The notes under the pieces are model-generated. The model made no database searches. It had not been told where the DNA came from and saw only the letters and a program-made list of their open reading frames with translations. Of a DNA stretch of 6,770 bases, positions 1-5,458 are shown in pieces. How positions within the stretch are numbered: position 1 is the stretch's first letter; every line of letters begins with the position of its first letter. The DNA is from DASQTB01 sp035642095 (lineage in GTDB: Bacteria; Actinomycetota; UBA4738; CALAEC01): assembly GCA_035642095.1 (NCBI GenBank), contig DASQTB010000167.1:1-6770 (forward strand), read 5' to 3'. The position numbers and the translations under genes are program-made.

Positions 1-500
1 GGGTCCGGGGCTCGAACCAGGCTTCGGAGGACCTCCAGACCGTCCACCACACCGGCCACCAGGACCGCCAGGAAGGCTCCCGCCAGGGCCACAAGGCCCT
101 GGAGGACCACGCCGAGGGCGATCACCGGTTCGCTCCACAGCTCCACCAGGCCGGTCAGCCCTTTGCCCGTGGCCACCCGCTCGACCGCCTCCAGGGAGAC
201 GAAGCCCACGATCTGGAGGGGAAGGAGCCACCGAGCCGACGCGCGGAAGAGGGCGCCCTTGGGGAGCGGGTCGGTGTCTCGGAGACGGGCGGCCGCCAGG
301 CCCAGCAGGGCGATGACCAGAGCTCCCACGGCCACCGAGACGACCGCAGGCCAGGCACCGTGACCTGTCTCGCGGAGCAATCGGGCTCGGCTGGCGGCAT
401 CCGGCGCTGCCAGCATGAACGCTAAGAGGTGGGCCGCGGCCGCGCCTCCGGCGGCAAGACCGCCGAGCCATAGCCGCGCGGACAGCCTCAGGGGCGGCAT
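1..500 (-). CDS. Multi-pass membrane protein of unknown function (3' end outside window)
   Basis: I do not recognise this gene. The frame starts at ATG 500-498 and stays open for 166 codons to the window edge without a stop. The translation is hydrophobic, with four likely membrane segments at about residues 11-32, 50-72, 90-107 and 125-150. They are joined by short polar loops, including RETGHG at 43-48 and the charged stretch RLRDTDPLPK at 72-81. No in-frame ATG, GTG or TTG lies between this ATG and the upstream in-frame TAA, so the start is well defined. No Shine-Dalgarno sequence precedes it; instead a TAGAAT hexamer sits 8 nt upstream, which suggests a near-leaderless mRNA. Third codon positions are strongly GC-rich, which supports coding, though one TTA leucine codon (rare in high-GC actinobacteria) occurs at residue 26. 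The gene follows rpmE after 82 nt and probably has its own promoter. I saw no catalytic or metal-binding signature. Confidence 0.72.
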   Translation of the reverse strand, partial: MPPLRLSARLWLGGLAAGGAAAAHLLAFMLAAPDAASRARLLRETGHGAWPAVVSVAVGALVIALLGLAAARLRDTDPLPKGALFRASARWLLPLQIVGFVSLEAVERVATGKGLTGLVELWSEPVIALGVVLQGLVALAGAFLAVLVAGVVDGLEVLRSLVRAPD

Positions 501-508
501 TCCGGTGG

Positions 509-514
509 ATTCTA
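509..514 (-). promoter_or_regulatory. Candidate leaderless-type -10 element for the membrane protein
   Basis: On the minus strand TAGAAT matches the TANNNT pattern of actinobacterial -10 elements. Its 3' end is 8 nt before the ATG at 500, so a start 7 nt downstream of the hexamer would give a leader of about 2 nt. No Shine-Dalgarno sequence is present, which agrees with leaderless translation. No good -35 hexamer is visible at 16-18 nt spacing. Confidence 0.4.
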
Positions 515-582
515 TGGTGTGCCTACCCGATCCGCTCGGTGGGCGGCACCAGGCCGCTAGCTCTTAGCCGGGCCGGCGGGGC

Positions 583-792
583 TCAGGATGTCTGGGTTTG
601 GCCGTAGCGGCGGCGGAACCGGTCGACCCGCCCGCCCGTGTCGACCAGCTTCTGCTTGCCGGTGTAGAACGGGTGGCAGACGTTGCAGATCTCGACGTGG
701 ATCTCCGGCTTCGTGGCCCGGGTCTCGAACGTGTTCCCGCACGAGCACCGGACCGTGGCCTTCACGTATTCGGGATGGATGCCTTGCTTCAC
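583..792 (-). CDS. rpmE: 50S ribosomal protein L31, zinc-binding type
   Basis: This is a 69-residue large-subunit ribosomal protein that helps bridge the 50S and 30S subunits. The N-terminus MKQGIHPEY is typical of L31. Four cysteines at 16, 18, 36 and 39 form the CxC...CxxC zinc-binding set, so this is the zinc-containing (C+) paralogue rather than the cysteine-free form made in zinc starvation. The C-terminal part, with HPFYTGKQK followed by a GGRVDRFRRRYG segment, is the usual family ending, and the length is normal. The start is GTG 792-790, which overlaps the stop of the upstream small gene as GTGA. TTGGAG at 803-798 lies 5 nt upstream and can serve as the ribosome binding site. It is the last gene of the run. 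Being downstream of rho is a common arrangement in Gram-positive bacteria. Confidence 0.97.
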   Translation of the reverse strand: MKQGIHPEYVKATVRCSCGNTFETRATKPEIHVEICNVCHPFYTGKQKLVDTGGRVDRFRRRYGQTQTS

Positions 793-1013
793 GAGTACTC
801 CAATCCGTGGTCTTCCATCAGGCCTTCCACGTACCTGTGGAAATGCAGATGGTCGCTCCTGTATTCCCGCTGCTCCCCGTCCTTCTCCAGCGTGACCACG
901 TCGTACGGCCCCCCCGGGGTGTCCCGGTCCTCCGAGATCCGTACCGGCGTCCAGCCATCGGCCACGGCCTCGATCAGCTCCTTGAGGACGGGATCGTCGC
1001 CCCAGCCGGCCAT
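789..1013 (-). CDS. Small acidic protein of unknown function between rho and rpmE
   Basis: This is a 74-residue protein that I do not recognise. It begins at ATG 1013-1011, only 3 nt after the rho stop, and its TGA overlaps the rpmE GTG by 4 nt. It is therefore very probably translated as part of the rho-rpmE unit and coupled on both sides. The sequence is acidic and soluble, with no membrane segment, signal peptide or cysteine. A predicted N-terminal helix (DDPVLKELIEAVADG) leads into what looks like a short beta region (WTPVRIS...YDVVTLEKDG). A charged His-rich C-terminal helix follows (SDHLHFHRYVEGLMEDHG), with His at 55, 57, 59 and 69. The Shine-Dalgarno sequence is weak, consistent with re-initiation after rho. 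Context suggests a job near transcription or translation, but nothing in the sequence proves that. Confidence 0.82.
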   Translation of the reverse strand: MAGWGDDPVLKELIEAVADGWTPVRISEDRDTPGGPYDVVTLEKDGEQREYRSDHLHFHRYVEGLMEDHGLEYS

Positions 1014-1016
1014 CGG

Positions 1017-2486
1017 TCAGTCCCGCATCGGGGCCTTGGCGATCTCCTGGAGGAACTGCTCGTTCGACTTGGTGGCCCGGATCTTGTCGATGAGCATCTC
1101 GATGGCCGCCGCCCCCTGGAGGGCGTGGAGGACCCGGCGGAGCCGCCAGGTGAGGGCCAGCTCCTCGCTGGGCATGAGCCGCTCCTCCTTCCGGGTGCCG
1201 GAGGCCTCGATGTTGATGGCCGGGAAGATCCGCTTCTCGGAGAGCTCCCGGTCCAGCCGGAGCTCCATGTTCCCGGTGCCCTTGAACTCCTCGAAGATGA
1301 CCTCATCCATCCGGGAGCCAGTCTCCACCAGGGCCGAGGCGATGATGGTCAGCGAGCCGCCCTCCTCGATGTTCCGGGCGGCGCCGAAGAACCGCTTCGG
1401 CGGGTACAGCGCGGTGGAGTCCACGCCACCGGACAGGATCTTCCCAGAGGCGGGCGCGGCCAGGTTATAGGCTCTGGCCAGCCGGGTGATCGAGTCCAGG
1501 AGGATGGCCACGTTCTGGCCCGACTCGACCAGCCGCTTGGCCCGCTCCAGGACCAGCTCGGTGACCTGGATGTGCTGGTCGGCGGGCTTGTCGAACGTCG
1601 AGTAGACGACCTCGGCCGCCTCAACGGTCCGCTGCCAGTCGGTGACCTCTTCCGGCCGCTCGTCGACCAGCAGGACCATCACGTGGGTCTTCGGGTCGGC
1701 CTGGATGATCCCGTTGGCGATCTGCTTCAGGACCGTGGTCTTCCCGGCCTTCGGCGGGGAGACCACCATCCCGCGCTGTCCCTTCCCGATGGGTGCCACC
1801 AGGTCGATGATCCGTTCGGTGACCGCCGTGGTCTCGTGCTCCAACCGGAACCGCTCCTCCGGGAACAGCGGCGTCAGCCTCTCGAACTCCCGTCGCTGCC
1901 GGGCCTCGTCGGGGGTGACGCCGTTGACCGTGTCGATCCGGAGCAGCGCCAGGTACTTCTCGTTGTCCTTGGGCCGGCGAACCGCGCCCTGGACCTGGTC
2001 GCCCTTGCGGAGCGCGAACCGACGGATCTGCGACAGCGAGACATAGATGTCTTGCTGGCTGGGGAGGTATCCGGAGGTTCGGAGGAACCCGTATCCCTCG
2101 GGGAGCACATCGAGGATGCCGGTCTGGACCGGCGCCTCGGCCAGCTCCTCCTCGGTGGGTTCGGGGATCCCCCGTCGCTCCCGATCTCGGCCCCGCCCTC
2201 TCCGGCCGCGGCGATCCCCCCGATCGGGGCGGCCGTCACCGCGGGGGCCCCGGTCGCGATCGCTCTCGGGCCGGCCCCCGGTCCGCTCCGGCCGGCTGGG
2301 GCGCTCCCGCTCTCCCGTCCCGGTCTCCGACCTGGCCGCCTGATCCCCGTTCGCCCTGGCGACGATGGCCTCGATCAGCTCGCCCTTCTTCATCCGCTGA
2401 TGGCCCTCGACCCCCAGGGACGAGGCGATCTCCTGAAGCTCGGGCAAGACTTTCTGCTCCAGGACGGACTTGTCTGCGGTGGCCAC
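1017..2486 (-). CDS. rho: Transcription termination factor Rho
   Basis: Rho is the hexameric RNA-dependent ATPase/translocase that ends transcription at Rho-dependent sites. The 489-residue product shows, in order: a Rho N-terminal helical domain (about 10-45), an Arg/Asp/Gly-rich insertion (about 52-106), the cold-shock-like RNA-binding domain (about 120-187, with EGYGFLR) and the RecA-like ATPase domain (about 220-485). The Walker A motif is PPKAGKT at 244-250, with Lys249 and Thr250. The Walker B region is ILLDSITR at 328-335. The segment from YPPKRFFGAARN to EEGGSLT is the classical Rho central-pore region. I chose GTG 2486 as the start: AAGGAG lies 10 nt upstream, and the domain begins there with ADKSVLEQKV. 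The frame can be extended 49 codons upstream, but only into tal with Arg-rich noise. The start is 5 nt after the tal stop, indicating coupled translation. Confidence 0.97.
   Translation of the reverse strand: MATADKSVLEQKVLPELQEIASSLGVEGHQRMKKGELIEAIVARANGDQAARSETGTGERERPSRPERTGGRPESDRDRGPRGDGRPDRGDRRGRRGRGRDRERRGIPEPTEEELAEAPVQTGILDVLPEGYGFLRTSGYLPSQQDIYVSLSQIRRFALRKGDQVQGAVRRPKDNEKYLALLRIDTVNGVTPDEARQRREFERLTPLFPEERFRLEHETTAVTERIIDLVAPIGKGQRGMVVSPPKAGKTTVLKQIANGIIQADPKTHVMVLLVDERPEEVTDWQRTVEAAEVVYSTFDKPADQHIQVTELVLERAKRLVESGQNVAILLDSITRLARAYNLAAPASGKILSGGVDSTALYPPKRFFGAARNIEEGGSLTIIASALVETGSRMDEVIFEEFKGTGNMELRLDRELSEKRIFPAINIEASGTRKEERLMPSEELALTWRLRRVLHALQGAAAIEMLIDKIRATKSNEQFLQEIAKAPMRD
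2169..2333 (-). other. Arg/Asp/Gly-rich insertion in the N-terminal part of Rho
   Basis: Residues 52-106 of Rho are low in complexity, dominated by Arg, Gly, Asp, Glu and Pro, with short near-repeats such as RGDRRGRRGRGRDRERR. The segment lies between the N-terminal helical domain and the RNA-binding domain. Similar charged insertions are known in Rho of high-GC Gram-positive bacteria such as Micrococcus and Mycobacterium, where they are linked to extra RNA contacts and termination on structured GC-rich transcripts. The exact function here is inferred. Confidence 0.75.
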
Positions 2487-2491
2487 GTGGG

Positions 2492-3160
2492 TCACGCTCC
2501 TTCCGTAGTGCCGATCTTCTTCCTCAGTTCCTCCCAGTCCGAGTGGAACTTCTCCAGCCCCACGTCGGTGAGAGGGTGCTTCACCAGCTGCGAGAACACG
2601 CCGTACGGCATCGTGGCGATGTCGGCCCCGCACAGCGCGGACTCGACGATGTGCATGGGGTGCCGGAGCGACGCAGCCAGGACCTGCGTGTCGTAGCCCT
2701 GGACATCGTAGATCTGGCAGATCTGGCGCAGGGCATGCATCCCGTCAGCCGCGGCATCGTCGATCCGACCGAGGAACGGTGACACGATGTACGCCCCGAT
2801 CTCCGCGGCCAGGATGGCCTGGGCCGGCGAGAACACAAGCGTCACGTTGATGCGGATCCCGTCGTCGATCAGGCGTTTCCCCGCCTGGAGGCCGGCCGGC
2901 GTCATCGGCACCTTCACCACGGCGTTGTCGCCCATGGCCGCCAATCTCCGACCTTCCTCCTCCATCGCCGGGGCCTCGGGCTCGGTCGTCTCCAGCGAGA
3001 CGTCTCCATCGACCTCGGCCAGGATCTCCTTCCACACCTGCTCGGGATCCATGCCTTCCTTCCCGATCAGGGTGGGATTGGTGGTCACGCCCGACAGCAC
3101 ACCCCATCGATTGACCTCGCGGATCTCCTCGATGTTGGCGGTGTCAAGGAACAGTCTCAC
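2492..3160 (-). CDS. tal: Small-type transaldolase (TalC/FSA family)
   Basis: This 222-residue protein belongs to the short class I aldolase group that contains TalC-type transaldolases and fructose-6-phosphate aldolase. It moves a dihydroxyacetone unit between sugar phosphates in the non-oxidative pentose phosphate pathway. Conserved blocks are MRLFLDTAN with Asp6, GVTTNPT at 24-30, VVKVPMT at 81-87 with the presumed Schiff-base Lys83, INVTLVFS at 104-111, and SPFLGRIDD at 127-135. Phe129 occupies the position that is Tyr in E. coli FSA and Phe in transaldolases, and SLE at 55-57 also looks transaldolase-like, so I favour transaldolase over FSA. The start is GTG 3160, with a strong AAGGAGG 8 nt upstream. 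It overlaps the end of the 2-phosphoglycerate kinase gene by 17 nt and is followed 5 nt later by rho. The tal-rho-rpmE order resembles that in Bacillus. Length is normal for the family. Confidence 0.94.
   Translation of the reverse strand: MRLFLDTANIEEIREVNRWGVLSGVTTNPTLIGKEGMDPEQVWKEILAEVDGDVSLETTEPEAPAMEEEGRRLAAMGDNAVVKVPMTPAGLQAGKRLIDDGIRINVTLVFSPAQAILAAEIGAYIVSPFLGRIDDAAADGMHALRQICQIYDVQGYDTQVLAASLRHPMHIVESALCGADIATMPYGVFSQLVKHPLTDVGLEKFHSDWEELRKKIGTTEGA
2497..2502 (-). promoter_or_regulatory. Ribosome binding site deciding the rho start
   Basis: AAGGAG lies within the last codons of tal, 10 nt before GTG 2486. Another in-frame GTG at 2495 is only 1 nt from it, too close to be used, and the longer upstream frame has no matching site. 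This supports the 489-residue form of Rho. Confidence 0.7.
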
Positions 3161-4109
3161 GTCGCTTCCCTCCTTGGAGCTCGAAAACTGACTGGGCAGC
3201 CGCCCGGTTCTGCAGTCGGTGGGTGGCCCGTTCCACGACCAGATCGATCACCGCGGCGATCGTCTGATCGAGGTTGTGTGAGGCGACGACCGGCCAGTCG
3301 TGGGAGAGAGCCTGGCTCCGTACATACTTCTGAACGCGCCGGATGTTGTCGAAATTCCGCAGGTACCGCTCGAAAGGCCGGGAGGCGGAATCGGCCGATC
3401 GGGCCGCGAAGTGGGTCCGGTGGAGCTCCTCGTCCTCCACCGTGACGATCAGGGGAACGGCCAGGACCCGGTCGCCGAACGCATCCAGGTCCAGGAAGCC
3501 CGGCACGACGTGGGCGCCCTCGATGATGACGCTCGTGCCCTCCACGGCCGACCGCTCGATCAGGGCCCGGAGCCCCACCGCCACGGCGGCGGTCTGCTCT
3601 CGGAACCCCACGATGACCCGGTCCACGGTCCGGGTGGGCGGTTCCCGGAGCGCGGAGTCGGCGTCGAAGGACGACGTGTACAGGGTCGGCATCAGCTCCC
3701 GGGAGAACAGCCCTCGCATGACCTCCCGGACGGCATCGGACGGGATCACCCGGACGATGCCCAGGCGGGCAGCGATCTGCGTGGCGATGGTCGACTTGCC
3801 CACGCCGGTGGCACCGCCGATCAGGACGACCAGGGGCACGTCCAGGGTGGACACTTCCTGCCACCGAACGAAGTTCCGGGCGTACCGATCGCCGGCCTCC
3901 TCGTCCAGGACCTTGACCGCCACGGCGTGCAACTCGGCCGAGGTGAGCGACGTGACGTCGCGCTCCAGGAGCTCGTCCTCGATCCTCTCCGCCACCTGGT
4001 AGGCCCGATAGGGAGACAGCCCGGTGACCATCACCTGGGAGGCCATCAGACCCTTCGAATACGGCAGTCCCGGTTCACGGTCCGAGATGATGATCGTTCG
4101 CTTCTTCAT
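3144..4109 (-). CDS. 2-phosphoglycerate kinase (cDPG biosynthesis)
   Basis: This 321-residue protein is predicted to phosphorylate 2-phosphoglycerate with ATP to 2,3-diphosphoglycerate, the first committed step to cyclic 2,3-diphosphoglycerate. Residues about 3-85 look like the ATP-cone domain that precedes the kinase domain in archaeal 2-phosphoglycerate kinases (IIISDREPGLPYSKGLM, then GLSPYRAYQVAERIEDEL). The kinase domain follows, with P-loop GGATGVGKST at 98-107, including Lys105 and Ser106. IPSDAVREVMRG at 122-133 and VIIEGAHVVPG at 194-204 are typical of this family. The start is ATG 4109, which overlaps the cpgS stop as ATGA. The frame is open for another 86 codons upstream, but that stretch is Arg/Gly-rich antisense-like noise over cpgS. 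The upstream ribosome binding site is weak, so translation probably depends on cpgS. The gene ends inside tal. The coupling to cpgS strongly supports the assignment. Confidence 0.92.
   Translation of the reverse strand: MKKRTIIISDREPGLPYSKGLMASQVMVTGLSPYRAYQVAERIEDELLERDVTSLTSAELHAVAVKVLDEEAGDRYARNFVRWQEVSTLDVPLVVLIGGATGVGKSTIATQIAARLGIVRVIPSDAVREVMRGLFSRELMPTLYTSSFDADSALREPPTRTVDRVIVGFREQTAAVAVGLRALIERSAVEGTSVIIEGAHVVPGFLDLDAFGDRVLAVPLIVTVEDEELHRTHFAARSADSASRPFERYLRNFDNIRRVQKYVRSQALSHDWPVVASHNLDQTIAAVIDLVVERATHRLQNRAAAQSVFELQGGKRRETVP
3169..3175 (-). promoter_or_regulatory. Strong Shine-Dalgarno for tal
   Basis: AAGGAGG with 8-nt spacing to GTG 3160 is the best ribosome binding site in the window. 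It lies inside the 3' end of the upstream kinase gene, so tal can be translated strongly and independently of the weakly initiated genes before it. It also fixes the GTG as the tal start. Confidence 0.8.
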
Positions 4110-5440
4110 CGTTCCGCCGCTCGAGAGACCCCCCGCCTCGCCACCTCGAGCAGGAGCTCGGGCAGATCGCCGTCTCCGGCGATCGTCAGGGCTCGGTTGT
4201 CCACGAACACGACCTCGGCGTCCCGGGCCCGAGCCCGCTCGGCCGCCACGTCGATCGCCGCGGCCTTCAGCTCGGTGAGGAGCGCGTCGTACCGCGGGGC
4301 GCGGTCGAGGTCCTCGGCCAGGCCGGCCCGATCGGCCAGCCGGTTCGTGGAGCCGACCACGGTGCACCCGTGGCCCTCGAGCGAGCGAGTCAGCCGGGGG
4401 ACTGCGTGCTGTGGAGCGGTGGTCGCGAAGTACACCATTTTCCCCTCGACGTCACTCAGAGGCACCGGTGCGAGGTCGATGACGACGATCCGCGCACCTG
4501 AGCTGAGCGTGCGAACGTGGGATGTCAGATCGGAAAGATCCGGCGGCCCGTCGTCTGGGCCATCTCCCATTGTAAGGACAACGAGATCGGATAGCAATAC
4601 CCGGAAGGCGCCCCCGATCGAGCCCCTCAGGAGTCCGGGCCCGGCGGGGGCCACCAGGACGCCGGCGTCCCACCGGACCGGGGGGATGGCCGCTCCGCTG
4701 CCCTCCAGGATCACCAGGCCGGGGTGCCGGGCTTCGGCGATCCGGGCGGCCTCGACCACATTCGACACGTAGGGCCCCCCGAACAGGCCACCCCCCGCCC
4801 GCCGGGCCCCGACCGTGGTCACGCCGGTCGTCACCGCATCCTCCAGGTAGTCGCTGGCCGCATGCTCCCCCGCCCGGACCAGCCCCCTCAGCCGGTCCAG
4901 CCCGATCGAACCGGCCTCGACGACCTGGGGGGCCGGCGGTCCGCCCCGGCCCATGGCCACGATCATCGGGTCCAGTCCGGCTCCGGCGGCCACCCGGGCC
5001 GCCTCGCCGGCCACCGCGGTCTTGCCGGTTCGCTTCCCGGTCCCGATCACGGCCATCGTGGGGACGCTCAACGGATCGGCCCGGAACGGCGGCTCGAGGG
5101 CGAAGTCGGGCCCCAGGTACCGGACCCCGGCCGACAAGGCGATCGCCGCCACCACGGCCCGCTCGGGCTCGCCCAGGACCGGCTCGTCCGAGAGGTCCAG
5201 GACCGCGTCCGGACGATGACGGGCCACCGCGGCGCGGAGCGATGTCGCCAGATCCTCTTGCACCCGCTCCACTTGGACGCCGAGGTCGAGCTCTCCCCCC
5301 GCAGCCAGCTTCTCCGTCCCCCCGACCAGCAGGCACGCCGCCACCCGGTAGCCCTCCGCCCGCGCGGTGGCCAGCGCCCACCGGGTGGTGGGCGGATAGT
5401 GCTCACCGTCGACGAGCGCCAGCACCGTGGCACCGGTCAC
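4106..5440 (-). CDS. cpgS: Cyclic 2,3-diphosphoglycerate synthetase
   Basis: This 444-residue enzyme is predicted to close 2,3-diphosphoglycerate into its cyclic pyrophosphate (cDPG) using ATP, acting in the cytoplasm. Its length is close to that of the archaeal enzyme. The N-terminal domain (about 1-125) begins ATVLALVDGEHYPP and includes LDLSDEPVLGEPER at 81-94. The nucleotide-binding domain begins near 126, with the P-loop-like GTGKRTGKT at 133-141, then VAMGRGGPP at 161-169. VILEGSGAAIPP at 243-254 resembles the acidic loop of dethiobiotin-synthetase-like NTPases. VVGSTNRLADR at 361-371 and VFVDNRAL at 411-418 are further blocks in the C-terminal part. The start is GTG 5440, with AGAGGA 6 nt upstream, 18 nt after the phosphoesterase stop. 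The end overlaps the 2-phosphoglycerate kinase start by 4 nt. Assignment rests on remembered family motifs and on the neighbouring kinase, which makes its substrate. Confidence 0.92.
   Translation of the reverse strand: MTGATVLALVDGEHYPPTTRWALATARAEGYRVAACLLVGGTEKLAAGGELDLGVQVERVQEDLATSLRAAVARHRPDAVLDLSDEPVLGEPERAVVAAIALSAGVRYLGPDFALEPPFRADPLSVPTMAVIGTGKRTGKTAVAGEAARVAAGAGLDPMIVAMGRGGPPAPQVVEAGSIGLDRLRGLVRAGEHAASDYLEDAVTTGVTTVGARRAGGGLFGGPYVSNVVEAARIAEARHPGLVILEGSGAAIPPVRWDAGVLVAPAGPGLLRGSIGGAFRVLLSDLVVLTMGDGPDDGPPDLSDLTSHVRTLSSGARIVVIDLAPVPLSDVEGKMVYFATTAPQHAVPRLTRSLEGHGCTVVGSTNRLADRAGLAEDLDRAPRYDALLTELKAAAIDVAAERARARDAEVVFVDNRALTIAGDGDLPELLLEVARRGVSRAAER
4569..4597 (-). promoter_or_regulatory. 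Candidate internal sigma70-type promoter inside cpgS
   Basis: On the minus strand TTGCTA (4597-4592) and TACAAT (4574-4569) are separated by exactly 17 nt. They match the -35 and -10 consensus hexamers at 4 of 6 and 5 of 6 positions. They lie in a local patch where cpgS uses unusually AT-rich codons (GTA, TTG, CTA, GTT, CTT, ACA). Transcription from near 4562 would cover the end of cpgS, then the 2-phosphoglycerate kinase, tal, rho, the small gene and rpmE. It is a sequence match only. Confidence 0.4.
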
Positions 5441-5458
5441 GTTCGGTCCTCTCGGTCC

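Noticed and set aside
163..400. Short open frames on both strands within the membrane protein gene
   Set aside because: They are Arg/Ser/Pro-rich shadow frames. The frame starting at 500 gives coherent membrane segments and GC-rich third positions across the whole stretch.
543..583. Possible intrinsic terminator after rpmE
   Set aside because: A 5-bp GCGGC/GCCGC stem with a 5-nt loop (543-557) and an imperfect GC-rich repeat (566-583) are present, but no T-tract follows on the minus strand. Such stems arise easily at this GC content.
2487..2633. 49-codon N-terminal extension of Rho
   Set aside because: It lies within tal, is Arg-rich and unlike any Rho N-terminus, while GTG 2486 has a well-placed AAGGAG.
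588..2696. 702-codon plus-strand open frame opposite rho and tal
   Set aside because: It is antisense to clearly conserved rho, tal and rpmE. Its translation is Leu/Gly/Arg/Pro-rich with no domain. Strong GC bias at third positions removes stops from the opposite strand.
4110..4367. 86-codon N-terminal extension of the 2-phosphoglycerate kinase
   Set aside because: The translation is Arg/Gly/Pro-rich noise over cpgS. The ATP-cone domain starts at ATG 4109, and the ATGA overlap with cpgS is a typical coupled start.
3300..4772. 490-codon plus-strand open frame
   Set aside because: It is an antisense shadow of the 2-phosphoglycerate kinase and cpgS, with no recognisable motif and low-complexity Arg/Ser-rich segments.
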